From positions 1 to 9,543 of the forward strand of contig SHZL01000093.1 of assembly GCA_009692275.1 (NCBI GenBank): DNA of 9,543 bases, read 5' to 3'. Numbering within the stretch: position 1 is the stretch's first letter; every line of letters begins with the position of its first letter. The notes below the pieces were generated by a model. The model was not told where the DNA came from, made no database searches, and saw only the letters and a program-made list of their open reading frames with translations. Both the position numbers and the translations under genes were made by a program. The stretch comes from Lysobacterales bacterium. GTDB taxonomy: Bacteria > Pseudomonadota > Gammaproteobacteria > Xanthomonadales > SZUA-36. Of this stretch, positions 1 to 7,411 are shown one piece after another.

Positions 1-1
1 T

Positions 2-1150
2 TCCGGCAAGATCCCCGTGCCGGCGGTCGATACGCAAAACCAGGCGCCCTACCCGGTTCACCTGCTGGTTGATTTCGATGCCTCGGCGCAAATCCCCAAT
101 CGCAGCGATCAGCGCCAGATGGGGCCGTGGCAGCGCCTGGGCACCTATACCGCCGGAGTAGCCCTGAGCGATGCGGGTATTGCCGGCAACCCCGCGCTCC
201 TGGCTGCAACCAACATGATCATAGCCGCTGGCGGTGGTGAGCGTGACCTGGAGGTCGACGCAGCCATCATGCAGGAAATCAGCGCATCAGATAATCCGGG
301 GCCACTGCTCAATGCATCGCTGAACCGGGATCTGCGGCCCACTCTGTTCCTGGCGCAACTTTCGAATCTCATGGCTGGCAATATTTCCATAGTCCACGGC
401 GTCACTGATTCTTCGCGCACCTTCATGGGCGAGGAAATGGCCGGCGTGAGCGCCATCGAAACTGCCGTTGCGCAAATCGAACACGGACAAGGAGATATCT
501 TCCTGGTCGGCGGCGCATACATTGCCGAACGCGCGGATATGATGCTGCTGATGGAGTTTGGCCAGGCACTGTGGCACGGCGATTATGGCCCGGTCTGGTC
601 ACGCCGGGACAGCAGTACAGGAGGCATGATCATGGGCAGCGCCAGCGCGTTCATGGTCCTTGAGTCGCGCCAGCATGCCGCAGCACGGGGTGTTAAGCCC
701 TACGCACGCATCAACACGGTGGTTTCCGACCGGTGTAACCGGCAACCGGGCGCAGCGCGCAAAGTTGCACAAGGATTGTTGCAGCGAGTTTCCGCTCAGC
801 TTCCCGCGGGGCCATTGGCAATTCTGTCAGGATGCTGCGGTGTGCAACCCCAGTTAAGCGAGGAACTCGAATTCCTGCAAGGTCTGGCACAGCGCGGTAT
901 CAGCCCGGCAATCCGCGGGGTAGCGACGGTGCTTGGCAGCACCCTGGAAGCGCAATTTCCAGCCAGCGTGGTTTTGGCCTCGCTGGCCATTTCCAAAGGT
1001 GCATTTTTTGATCCCTTTGATGATTCCGGGGTAGAGCAGCCTTTTACCGGCAAGGCAGAGCGCGTGCTGATCAGTAATTGGGGTCATTGGCGCGGCGAAA
1101 GCCTGGCAGTGATAGACACGCCCGATGTGCCATTGCGCGGGAAGGACTAA
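2..1150 (+). CDS. fabF2XL: Degenerate ketosynthase, FabF2XL-like (5' end outside window)
   Basis: Thiolase-fold beta-ketoacyl-ACP synthase homologue that has lost its catalytic residues. The frame is open to the left edge, so the true start lies upstream; the GTG at 17 is probably internal because the usual N-terminal ketosynthase strand is missing. Where the active ketosynthase next door has the TACASG nucleophile motif, this protein reads HGVTDSSRTF (nt 395-424) with no Cys. The first His is replaced within GCCG (near nt 830-841), and the second His is Ser (nt 938-940, GSTLE). The HGVT.SSRTFMGEE signature matches, from memory, FabF2XL of the rhizobial very-long-chain acyl cluster. By analogy with chain-length factors it probably pairs with the next gene and shapes the acyl pocket. 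It ends three bases before that gene, so the two are almost certainly co-translated. The fold is certain, the XL assignment fairly sure, and the partner role inferred. Confidence 0.85.
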   Translation, partial: SGKIPVPAVDTQNQAPYPVHLLVDFDASAQIPNRSDQRQMGPWQRLGTYTAGVALSDAGIAGNPALLAATNMIIAAGGGERDLEVDAAIMQEISASDNPGPLLNASLNRDLRPTLFLAQLSNLMAGNISIVHGVTDSSRTFMGEEMAGVSAIETAVAQIEHGQGDIFLVGGAYIAERADMMLLMEFGQALWHGDYGPVWSRRDSSTGGMIMGSASAFMVLESRQHAAARGVKPYARINTVVSDRCNRQPGAARKVAQGLLQRVSAQLPAGPLAILSGCCGVQPQLSEELEFLQGLAQRGISPAIRGVATVLGSTLEAQFPASVVLASLAISKGAFFDPFDDSGVEQPFTGKAERVLISNWGHWRGESLAVIDTPDVPLRGKD

Positions 1151-1153
1151 CCC

Positions 1154-2434
1154 ATGAGCCGGATTTCCAAAGACCATTTGGGACGCCCGATTGTCGTGGT
1201 GACCGGAATCGGCGTCATTACCTCGCTGGGACAGGGCAAAGAAGATAACTGGCGCAACCTTACCGCCGGGGCATCCGGGATCACCAGGATATCGCGATTC
1301 CCCACGGAAGGACTCAAGACCCAGATTGCCGGCACCATCAACTGGGAGGGAGAGGGTCCCTATTGCGCCCCGGTGCACACGCTGACCCTCGCGAGGAAGT
1401 CCGCCAGAGAAGCCATAAGCCAGTCGGGCATTGGTTCAAAGGGGGTTTTTCCCGGCCCCATGTTCATCGCTGTTTCGCCGGCAGAAACCAACTGGGAACA
1501 ACGCATGGAAATTTATCGATCGGCGGAGGTTCCCGCAACCGGTTACCACCGGCTGATAAAGAATGTGCTGGGTGGTAAATTCCAACGCTACTATGAGCTG
1601 TACCAGTTCAGCAGCATTGCGGAACACATCGCAGATGAGTTCGGTACGAGGGGCCAGCCCATTTCATTGACCACCGCTTGCGCTTCCGGCGCAACCTCCA
1701 TTCAGCTGGGCGTCGAAGCCATACGCCGTGGTGAAACCGATGCTGCTCTTTGTATCGGAACCGATGGTGTTATTTGCGAAGAAACCGTGGTCCGTTTCAA
1801 TCTGCTGTCTGCTTTGTCCACCCATAACGACGACCCGCAGGGTGCATCCAAGCCCTTCTCCAAGAGCCGCGATGGATTCGTACTGGCGGAGGGATCAGCA
1901 TCACTGGTGCTGGAGTCCTATGAAGCCGCCAAGGGGCGCGGGGCGAAAATCCTCGGTGTCGTGCGCGGCACCGGTGAGCGCGCCGACACATTTCACCGCA
2001 CGCGCTCAAAACCGGACGGTTCAGCCATTATCGATACCATCACACGCTCCCTGGCGGATGCGGGTATGCAGCCCGAGGAAATCGACTACATCAATGCGCA
2101 CGGCACCAGCACTCCGGAAAACGACAAGATGGAGTTCCTGGCGCTGTCCGCTGCCTTGGGCCAACACGTCGAGAGGACTCTCATCAGTTCCAACAAATCC
2201 ATGATAGGTCATACATTGAGCGCAGCCGGCGCCATTGAGGCGGCGTTTTCACTGCTGACCATCAACGCCGGCGTTGTTCCCCCCACCATCAATTGCATCG
2301 AGCAGGACCCGCATATTCTTATGGACGTTGTGCCCAACGTAAAAAGAGTGCAAACGGTCAACGCGGTCATGTCCAATTCATTTGGATTTGGCGGCCAGAA
2401 CGTCTGCCTGATTTTCTCCGGCGAACCGGCATAG
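1154..2434 (+). CDS. fabF1XL: Beta-ketoacyl-ACP synthase II type, FabF1XL-like (active)
   Basis: Condensing enzyme that extends an acyl chain by two carbons using malonyl-ACP in the cytosol. The 426-residue protein is full length for the FabF family. It opens with the typical VVVTGIGVITSLG strand. The Cys-His-His triad is intact: C176 in TTACASGATS, H316 in NAHGTSTPENDK and H353 in NKSMIGHTLSAAG, with K348 also present. A good ribosome-binding site (GGAAGG, 1140-1145) lies eight bases before the ATG, inside the end of the preceding gene. It follows the degenerate ketosynthase by three bases, the same order as fabF2XL-fabF1XL in rhizobia. That context favours a specialised very-long-chain elongation enzyme over the housekeeping FabF. 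Chain length and substrate cannot be read from the sequence. Confidence 0.92.
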   Translation: MSRISKDHLGRPIVVVTGIGVITSLGQGKEDNWRNLTAGASGITRISRFPTEGLKTQIAGTINWEGEGPYCAPVHTLTLARKSAREAISQSGIGSKGVFPGPMFIAVSPAETNWEQRMEIYRSAEVPATGYHRLIKNVLGGKFQRYYELYQFSSIAEHIADEFGTRGQPISLTTACASGATSIQLGVEAIRRGETDAALCIGTDGVICEETVVRFNLLSALSTHNDDPQGASKPFSKSRDGFVLAEGSASLVLESYEAAKGRGAKILGVVRGTGERADTFHRTRSKPDGSAIIDTITRSLADAGMQPEEIDYINAHGTSTPENDKMEFLALSAALGQHVERTLISSNKSMIGHTLSAAGAIEAAFSLLTINAGVVPPTINCIEQDPHILMDVVPNVKRVQTVNAVMSNSFGFGGQNVCLIFSGEPA

Positions 2435-2444
2435 TGGCCACAAA

Positions 2445-3212
2445 GTGACACAGGCAGCTAACGGAAAAACGGTATTTGTTACGGGGGGCGCCAGGGGCAT
2501 TGGCAAGGCCATCGTCAGTGCGTTGGCGGCAGACGGTTTTAGTGTTTCGTTCACGTATAGCGCTTCAGCGGATGAAGCAGCGCAATTGCGTGACGAGTTG
2601 CAGGCCCGCTACCCGGCACAATCCATAAGTAGCCACCAGGTTGATATGAGCAATCGCGCCCAGGTGGATGAACTTGCCGCCTTGATTGGCGACACCGATT
2701 CTTTATATGGGCTGGTGCACAATGCCGGCCGGTCTTACGACACGCTGGCCGCACTGGTTGACCAGGATCGTGCCGAGGCGCTGTTCCAGGTAAATTTCTG
2801 GGCACTGACCCGCCTTGCGGGCACTGCAGCAAAACCCCTGATGCGCGCCAGGTCGGGGCGCATCGTGGTCATCGGGTCAATTACCGCCCAGATGGGCGTG
2901 CAGGGCAACTCCATATATGCCGCATCAAAAGGCGCAATGATGAGTTACATCAGAACGCTGGCCATCGAACTGGCACGCAAGGGGGTTACGGCCAACGTTA
3001 TCTCACCGGGATATGTGGATACTGAAATGATGGCCCCTTATGCCGCCTACCGCGACAAGGTTGAAGTGCAGATCCCCCTGCGGCGCTTTGGTCAACCCGA
3101 AGAAGTAGGAGCGCTGGCGAGCTTCCTCTTTTCGCCGCTTGCGGGCTACATAACCGGCGCGGTTATTCCGATCGATGGCGGGGTATCCGCCGGTCTGTCG
3201 ATGCAACGATAG
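2445..3212 (+). CDS. fabG: 3-oxoacyl-ACP reductase, FabG-type short-chain dehydrogenase
   Basis: Short-chain dehydrogenase/reductase of 255 residues, the normal FabG length, expected to reduce 3-ketoacyl-ACP to 3-hydroxyacyl-ACP with NADPH. The Rossmann glycine motif TGGARGIG covers residues 13-20 and the NAG motif residues 93-95. The catalytic tetrad is complete: N117, S145, Y158 in YAASK, and K162. The C-terminal PG...T and IDGG motifs are also typical. The start is taken as GTG 2445, ten bases after the preceding stop; I see no strong ribosome-binding site, so translation may depend on coupling. As I recall it, the rhizobial XL cluster has no reductase at this point, so this copy looks like a dedicated member of the present module. 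Other SDR substrates are possible, but the operon position supports fatty-acid synthesis. Confidence 0.88.
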   Translation: MTQAANGKTVFVTGGARGIGKAIVSALAADGFSVSFTYSASADEAAQLRDELQARYPAQSISSHQVDMSNRAQVDELAALIGDTDSLYGLVHNAGRSYDTLAALVDQDRAEALFQVNFWALTRLAGTAAKPLMRARSGRIVVIGSITAQMGVQGNSIYAASKGAMMSYIRTLAIELARKGVTANVISPGYVDTEMMAPYAAYRDKVEVQIPLRRFGQPEEVGALASFLFSPLAGYITGAVIPIDGGVSAGLSMQR

Positions 3213-3271
3213 AAGCCCGGTTTTTATTCCCCAGGCAGCAACATTAGTTAGACATATCAGGTATAAACACT

Positions 3272-4300
3272 ATGCGCGCACTCAGAAACTTTGCCGAACG
3301 TGATTTAAGGATCGTTGAGATCGATCCCCCTGCACCACCGGCTGATGACGAAATCCAGTTGCGCATTTGCGCCATCGCGCTCAATCACATCGATGTGTGG
3401 GGCTGGCGCGGCATGGCATTCGCCAAGCGCGAACTGCCGGTCACCGTTGGTGCGGAAGCATCCGGCGAAATCATTGCGCTCGGCAAGAATGTCAAACACC
3501 TCAAAGTGGGCCAGGTCGGGGCACTGTACGGGGCCAATACCTGTGGCAAGTGCAAGCCCTGCCTTGAAGGTCGCGACAATTTTTGCGAAAACGTGGGCGG
3601 CGTATTCGGTTTTCATATTGACGGATTTGCCCAGGAAAGGATGAATTTCCCCGCGCGGCTGTTTGTGCCTGCACCCGAAGGACTGGACCCGGTTGCGGTT
3701 GCGCTGACGCCGATCACTTACGGCACGGTAGAACACATGCTGTTCGACAATGCCAAACTGCAACCCGGCGAAAGCATTCTCGTTCACGCCGGCGGCAGCG
3801 GCATTGGCACAGCCGCGATCCAGATGGCCAAGGCCATTGGCTGCACGGTCTACACCACGGTGGGTACCGATGCCAAGGCGCAGCAGGCGCTGGCTCTTGG
3901 AGCCGATCACGCCATCAACTACAAGACCGACCGGTTTGAAGGCCGCCTGCGCAAGCTGACCAAAAAACAGGGTGTCGATGTGGTGTTTGAACACGTGGGC
4001 GTTGATACCTGGGAAGGCAGCATGTTTTCCATGAAGATAGGCGGCCGGCTGGTGACTTGCGGCTCCACTTCAGGCATCAAGGCAGAGATCAACCTGTTCC
4101 AGCTTTTCCAGCGGCAACTGCGCCTCATCGGCAGCTTCGGCTGCACCTTGCGCAATATTGAAACCTCGCTGCAGAAACTGGCAAGGGGCGAGGTCAAGCC
4201 GGTGATTGACCTGGAAATTCCGCTGGACCAGATCAGCCAGGGGCTGGAACGGCTGGAGAACCGCCAGGTGTTCGGCAAGATTGTTGTATCCATGGGCTGA
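3272..4300 (+). CDS. adh2XL: Medium-chain (MDR) reductase, Adh2XL-like; probable enoyl reductase
   Basis: Zinc-containing MDR-superfamily oxidoreductase of 342 residues, closely resembling from memory the adh2XL product of the rhizobial very-long-chain acyl cluster (shared NHIDVWGWRG start region and GADH.INY segment). The four structural-zinc cysteines are present (C91, C94, C97, C105), and the NAD(P)-binding loop HAGGSGIG lies at residues 172-179. The catalytic-zinc site looks dismantled: the usual Cys is Asn in LNHID, and the GHE motif reads GAE. Loss of that zinc is typical of quinone/enoyl reductases, so I infer that it reduces trans-2-enoyl chains and supplies the enoyl-reduction step of this module. 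A 59-base gap precedes it, with only a weak CAGG ribosome-binding site about ten bases before the ATG. Automatic annotation would probably call it alcohol dehydrogenase. Confidence 0.87.
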   Translation: MRALRNFAERDLRIVEIDPPAPPADDEIQLRICAIALNHIDVWGWRGMAFAKRELPVTVGAEASGEIIALGKNVKHLKVGQVGALYGANTCGKCKPCLEGRDNFCENVGGVFGFHIDGFAQERMNFPARLFVPAPEGLDPVAVALTPITYGTVEHMLFDNAKLQPGESILVHAGGSGIGTAAIQMAKAIGCTVYTTVGTDAKAQQALALGADHAINYKTDRFEGRLRKLTKKQGVDVVFEHVGVDTWEGSMFSMKIGGRLVTCGSTSGIKAEINLFQLFQRQLRLIGSFGCTLRNIETSLQKLARGEVKPVIDLEIPLDQISQGLERLENRQVFGKIVVSMG

Positions 4301-5082
4301 TGCTGCACAACGATATCCACCTGTATTTTTCCTACCCTGAACAGATTTCAGACCCGGCACTGTTACACCGTTACGAGTCCTTGCTGTCGGCAGATGAGCG
4401 CGCGCGGATGGCCCGATTTCATTTCAGCCGCAACCGCCACCAGTACCTGGTAACGCGCGCACTGGTGCGCGCCAGCCTGTCTGCTTATTGTCCCGTTGAC
4501 CCCGGCGCCTGGCGCTTCAGCGCCAACCGCTATGGCAAACCCGGGATCAGCCACCCGGACACCGCGCTGCCGCTGCGTTTCAATCTTTCCCACACCCAGG
4601 GCCTGACCGTGTGCGCCATCACGCGCGATTACGCCATTGGCGTGGACGTGGAAGACCCGCAAAGATCAACGCAAAGTGGCTTTAGCCACCTGGCCAGTTA
4701 CTTTTCGGCACGAGAAGTTGAGGACTTGTGTAATTTGCCCGCGGACCAGCAACAACAACGGTTTTTTGACTACTGGACACTGAAGGAATCCTATATCAAG
4801 GCGCGCGGTGAGGGTCTTGCCATTCCATTGAGCAAATTCAGTTTTCTGTTCACGCGGAACAAACTGACGGAATTCAGGGTAGAACCCGACTTACAGGACG
4901 AAGCGGATTGCTGGCGGTTTTGGCGCATCGCCATTGCCGATCAAGACGGGGCAGATCCATACCGGGCAGATCGATACCGCATTGCACTGGCGATAAAGTC
5001 GGAAAACAGTGATCATAAAGTCTCTGCCTTTCATGCAGTACCACTACAAAGCAATGTACCGTTCGCATTAAGTTTTCTATAG
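4300..5082 (+). CDS. Sfp-type 4'-phosphopantetheinyl transferase
   Basis: Transfers phosphopantetheine from CoA to a serine of an acyl carrier protein, converting it to the holo form. The 260-residue length fits the two-domain Sfp/Gsp class. Diagnostic motifs are present: RYGKP (77-81), FNLSHTQG (94-101), the magnesium-binding IGVDVE (D116, E118), and W159-T-L-K-E-S-Y-I-K-A with K162, E163 and K167, followed by GLAIPL. The start codon overlaps the stop of the reductase gene (TGATG at 4298-4302), which predicts translational coupling. Because it sits directly on the fatty-acid module, its likely substrate is the dedicated carrier protein expected upstream of the window; the housekeeping AcpS may not recognise that carrier. 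The enzymatic activity is well supported, while the partner is inferred. Confidence 0.92.
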   Translation: MLHNDIHLYFSYPEQISDPALLHRYESLLSADERARMARFHFSRNRHQYLVTRALVRASLSAYCPVDPGAWRFSANRYGKPGISHPDTALPLRFNLSHTQGLTVCAITRDYAIGVDVEDPQRSTQSGFSHLASYFSAREVEDLCNLPADQQQQRFFDYWTLKESYIKARGEGLAIPLSKFSFLFTRNKLTEFRVEPDLQDEADCWRFWRIAIADQDGADPYRADRYRIALAIKSENSDHKVSAFHAVPLQSNVPFALSFL

Positions 5083-5113
5083 TAAGCCCCTGGCAGATCA
5101 CTGGTATCGCGCT

Positions 5114-6268
5114 ATGAACCATCCCTCCGGTAACACCATTGAAATCAGGGAAGTCACCAACAAAAAGGATCTCAAGACCTTTATCCGTATTCCCTGGGGC
5201 ATTTACCGGGATGACCCCAATTGGATAGCACCCCTGATGCTCGACCGGAAGGAGGCTTTTTCGGCCAAACACCCCTACTTCAAACACGCCATTTGGCAAG
5301 CCTGGGTTGCGTATCGCGATGGCAAACCCGTGGGCCGTATTTCAGCCCAGATCGATGAGCTGCACCAGCAACGTTACAACAACAAGACCGGGTTTTTTGG
5401 CCTGATCGAAGCGCCGGATGACCCTGCGGTATTTGCCGCTCTGTTTGCCACTGCCGAGAACTGGCTGCGGGAAAAAGGCATGCGCCAAGTGCTTGGCCCG
5501 TTCAATCTTGGCATCAACCAGGAAGTGGGCATTCTGGTCGAGGGCTTTGATACGCCGCCGCGAATCATGAGTTCGCACTCGGCCCGCTATTACGGTGCCG
5601 CCATCGAAGCATGCGGTTACCAGCCGGCACAGGATTTACTGGCCTACGAGGCCGACATCAAAGACTACACCGTGCCTGAGACCATGCTGACCCTGGTCCA
5701 AAGAAGTGCCGGGCACGTGAAAATCAGGCCATTGGAAAAGAAGAATATGGCCGCAGACTTTGAAGTCATGCGGGATATCTTCAATGATGCCTGGCACAAC
5801 AACTGGAATTTTGTTCCCTTCACCAGGGAAGAATTCTGGGCCATAGGCAAGGAGTTGCTGATGGTCATACCCAGCAACTTCATCCAGGTAGCGGAAATCG
5901 ATGGCGAAGCGGCGGCATTCATTGTCCTGTTGCCGGATATCAACGAAGCAGTTGCCGACCTGAACGGGCGCCTGCTTCCATTCGGCTGGGCGAAGCTATT
6001 GTGGCGGCTGAAAGTGCGCTTCCCCAAATCCTCCCGTTTGCCCTTGATGGGCGTGCGACAAAAATACCAGAACACCATCTTCGGGCCGGCCATGGCATAC
6101 CTGTTGATCGAGGCTGGATTCAAGGTCGGCCGGGCCAAAGGACTGGAGCGGGTGGAAATGTCCTGGATACTCGAGAGCAACAAGGGGGTCAGGAACATCA
6201 TTGAAAAATTTGGCAGCAAAATCACCAAGCGTTACCGCATGTACCAGAAAGCCCTGGACGGATCATGA
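5114..6268 (+). CDS. GNAT-fold N-acyltransferase, bacterial ceramide synthase-like
   Basis: A 384-residue protein of a large GNAT-fold family that is often named vaguely (N-acetyltransferase, or mislabelled dATP pyrophosphohydrolase). From memory this family includes the Caulobacter enzyme identified as bacterial ceramide synthase, which N-acylates a sphingoid base. Family hallmarks are YRDDPNWIAPL (31-41), GKPVGRISAQID (70-81), FFGLIEA.DDP (94-103), GPFNLGINQEVGILVEGFD (128-146) and the C-terminal WILESNKG...RYRMYQ block (351-379), which resembles a GNAT acyl-CoA fold end. There is no signal peptide or obvious membrane span. It follows the phosphopantetheinyl transferase by 31 bases on the same strand and could use acyl chains made by that module. 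The family is confident; ceramide synthase is a context-supported hypothesis, and other amine acceptors are possible. A 14-codon relic of a second copy of its 3' end lies at 7264-7320. Confidence 0.72.
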   Translation: MNHPSGNTIEIREVTNKKDLKTFIRIPWGIYRDDPNWIAPLMLDRKEAFSAKHPYFKHAIWQAWVAYRDGKPVGRISAQIDELHQQRYNNKTGFFGLIEAPDDPAVFAALFATAENWLREKGMRQVLGPFNLGINQEVGILVEGFDTPPRIMSSHSARYYGAAIEACGYQPAQDLLAYEADIKDYTVPETMLTLVQRSAGHVKIRPLEKKNMAADFEVMRDIFNDAWHNNWNFVPFTREEFWAIGKELLMVIPSNFIQVAEIDGEAAAFIVLLPDINEAVADLNGRLLPFGWAKLLWRLKVRFPKSSRLPLMGVRQKYQNTIFGPAMAYLLIEAGFKVGRAKGLERVEMSWILESNKGVRNIIEKFGSKITKRYRMYQKALDGS

Positions 6269-6392
6269 CCTATGGCCAGGCCATTTATCTGATGAAGCTC
6301 GGGATAATTCATCCATGCATGATCAGAGCACACCACGTCCTTTACCAAGCCAACCGCTTCGAGCATGCTGATGACCCATCAAGACATGTCGA
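6230..6392. repeat. Left copy of diverged direct repeat (acyltransferase/desaturase junction)
   Basis: This stretch holds the intact tail of the acyltransferase gene followed by a relic of the desaturase tail. It matches 7276-7411 in the same order and orientation. Bases 6230-6259 match 7276-7305 at 25 of 30 positions, and 6331-6392 match 7350-7411 at 51 of 62 without gaps. The spacer between the blocks (71 bases here, 44 in the other copy) does not align well. The two copies bracket the methyltransferase gene. Confidence 0.85.
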
Positions 6393-6393
6393 A
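6331..6393 (-). pseudogene. Relic of a desaturase C-terminus
   Basis: Read on the minus strand, these 21 codons give FDMS, a stop, then WVISMLEAVGLVKDVV. The intact desaturase at 7326-8345 ends LDMSWWVIRLLEAVGLVKNVV before its last residues, so 16 of 21 positions agree. The first Trp of WW has become TGA (6379-6381 on the plus strand). No further desaturase sequence extends to the right, because the methyltransferase frame takes over after about 6393. It is a dead fragment of a second desaturase copy, in the same orientation as the intact gene. The start region of the methyltransferase overlaps it. Confidence 0.83.
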
Positions 6394-7213
6394 TAATGTT
6401 TTGGAATTTCTCCAGGCGACCTCGATAGACCAAGTCCATTCTTATTTCTCCGATCACACCGCGGCGCTGAACAACAGGTATTCAGGGCCCGGTAAGTTGC
6501 CGGGAAAATGCCACGTCTGCCGGACCAATTCCGTGTTCACGTTCGGCGCAGACGCGGATCAGGTGAACTGGCGAGAGTCGTTGGTTTGTGCCGGGTGCGG
6601 GCTGATTAACCGCTGGCGCAGCTGTTTCCATCTGTTCGAGCAAATATGTTCTCCCGACAAAAATTCCTCCGTATGCATCACGGAAGCCATAACTCCACTG
6701 TACAAGCTGATTCATGGGCGCTACCCGAAGACCAGGGGCAGCGAATTTAATTCGCGGTCTAAGCCTGGCGACTTTTTCCCTCATTCAGATCAACTGATCC
6801 AAATGCAGGATGTCACTGCCCTGACCTATGAAAATGCAGCGTTTGAGACGGTGCTAAGTTTCGATGTGCTGGCGCATGTGGCAGATTATCAGCGTGCGTT
6901 ATCCGAGTTTCACCGAGTGCTCAAACCCAATGGCAAGGTGCTCATCAGTGTCCCTTTCACCTTTCAACAGGAAACCGAAGTTCGGGCTATCGCACAGTCT
7001 GATGGGGCCATAAAGCACCTGATGACCCCCCAGTATCACGGTGATCCCCTGTCCGCGGGCGGCGTATTGTGCTTTCAGGTATTTGGAATGGACCTGCTGG
7101 CTCAAATGGCTTTGGCAGGATTCGAAGATTCCTACCTCGGTTGTTACTCCACGGAAACCTGGGGATACCTGGGTGCAAATATCCTGTTTGTTGGCCGTAA
7201 GCCTGGAACGTAG
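6365..7213 (+). CDS. Zinc-ribbon class I SAM-dependent methyltransferase-like protein
   Basis: Predicted SAM-dependent methyltransferase of 282 residues; substrate unknown. The N-terminal half carries two CxxC knuckles (C49/C52 and C75/C78), probably a zinc ribbon. The C-terminal half has the methyltransferase-11-like pattern SFDVLAHVADYQRALSEFHRVLKPNGKVLISVPF (start and end motifs only: SFDVLAHV and RVLKPNGKV). It then reads YHGDPL and FGMDLL, a combination seen in methyltransferases near surface-glycan genes. A GxGxG SAM motif is not evident; ITEAITPLYKLI and RGSEF occupy that area. Starts at 6365, 6371 and 6386 are all possible and none has a good ribosome-binding site. The first two lie within the desaturase relic, so ATG 6386 (MSNNVLEFL) may be the ancestral start. 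Four 60-base lines counted by hand have 27-31 G+C, lower than most counted lines of neighbours. Direct repeats on both sides suggest insertion. Confidence 0.75.
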   Translation: MLMTHQDMSNNVLEFLQATSIDQVHSYFSDHTAALNNRYSGPGKLPGKCHVCRTNSVFTFGADADQVNWRESLVCAGCGLINRWRSCFHLFEQICSPDKNSSVCITEAITPLYKLIHGRYPKTRGSEFNSRSKPGDFFPHSDQLIQMQDVTALTYENAAFETVLSFDVLAHVADYQRALSEFHRVLKPNGKVLISVPFTFQQETEVRAIAQSDGAIKHLMTPQYHGDPLSAGGVLCFQVFGMDLLAQMALAGFEDSYLGCYSTETWGYLGANILFVGRKPGT

Positions 7214-7263
7214 GCAGGAAGCCGGTTATCCAGCCCGCGCCTTGGTTTGCCGCGCCGGCCCGC

Positions 7264-7320
7264 AGTGGTAGCCATCGTTATCGCATGTATCAGAAGACCC
7301 TGGCCGGGCCGCCCAACTAA
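7264..7320 (+). pseudogene. Relic of the acyltransferase 3' end
   Basis: The frame reads SGSHRYRMYQKTLAGPPN then TAA, which parallels GSKITKRYRMYQKALDGS and the stop of the intact acyltransferase gene at 6266-6268. Over 7276-7305, 25 of 30 bases agree, and most differences in the RYRMYQ codons are synonymous, as expected for a once-coding copy. Upstream of about 7264 the similarity stops, so only the last 18 or so codons remain. The relic lies just before the 3' end of the desaturase and has no start codon of its own. It is non-functional as a protein gene. Confidence 0.78.
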
Positions 7321-7411
7321 GCCACCTAACTACCCCACGCTTTGGGTCGCACCACGTTTTTAACCAGCCCAACTGCCTCGAGCAGGCGGATGACCCACCA
7401 CGACATGTCGA
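7276..7411. repeat. Right copy of diverged direct repeat (acyltransferase/desaturase junction)
   Basis: Partner of the repeat at 6230-6392. This copy contains the acyltransferase relic tail, a 44-base spacer and the intact 3' end of the desaturase. The left copy has the intact acyltransferase tail and the desaturase relic, so the intact genes lie at the outer sides and the relics at the inner sides of the inserted methyltransferase segment. Confidence 0.84.

Noticed and set aside
854..1378. 174-codon open frame on the minus strand across two ketosynthase genes
   Set aside because: Overlaps two well-supported genes on the other strand and has no recognisable motifs.
3305..3994. 229-codon open frame on the minus strand
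   Set aside because: Lies wholly opposite the MDR reductase gene, whose motifs are unmistakable; its translation shows no family pattern.
6365..7213. Foreign origin of the methyltransferase from base composition alone
   Set aside because: Hand-counted lines are about 45-52% G+C, but part of the acyltransferase gene is equally low (26 of 60 in one line), so composition is only weak support.
7206..7325. Rho-independent terminator between methyltransferase and desaturase
   Set aside because: G+C-rich with several short complementary runs, but no clear stem followed by a T-run on either strand.
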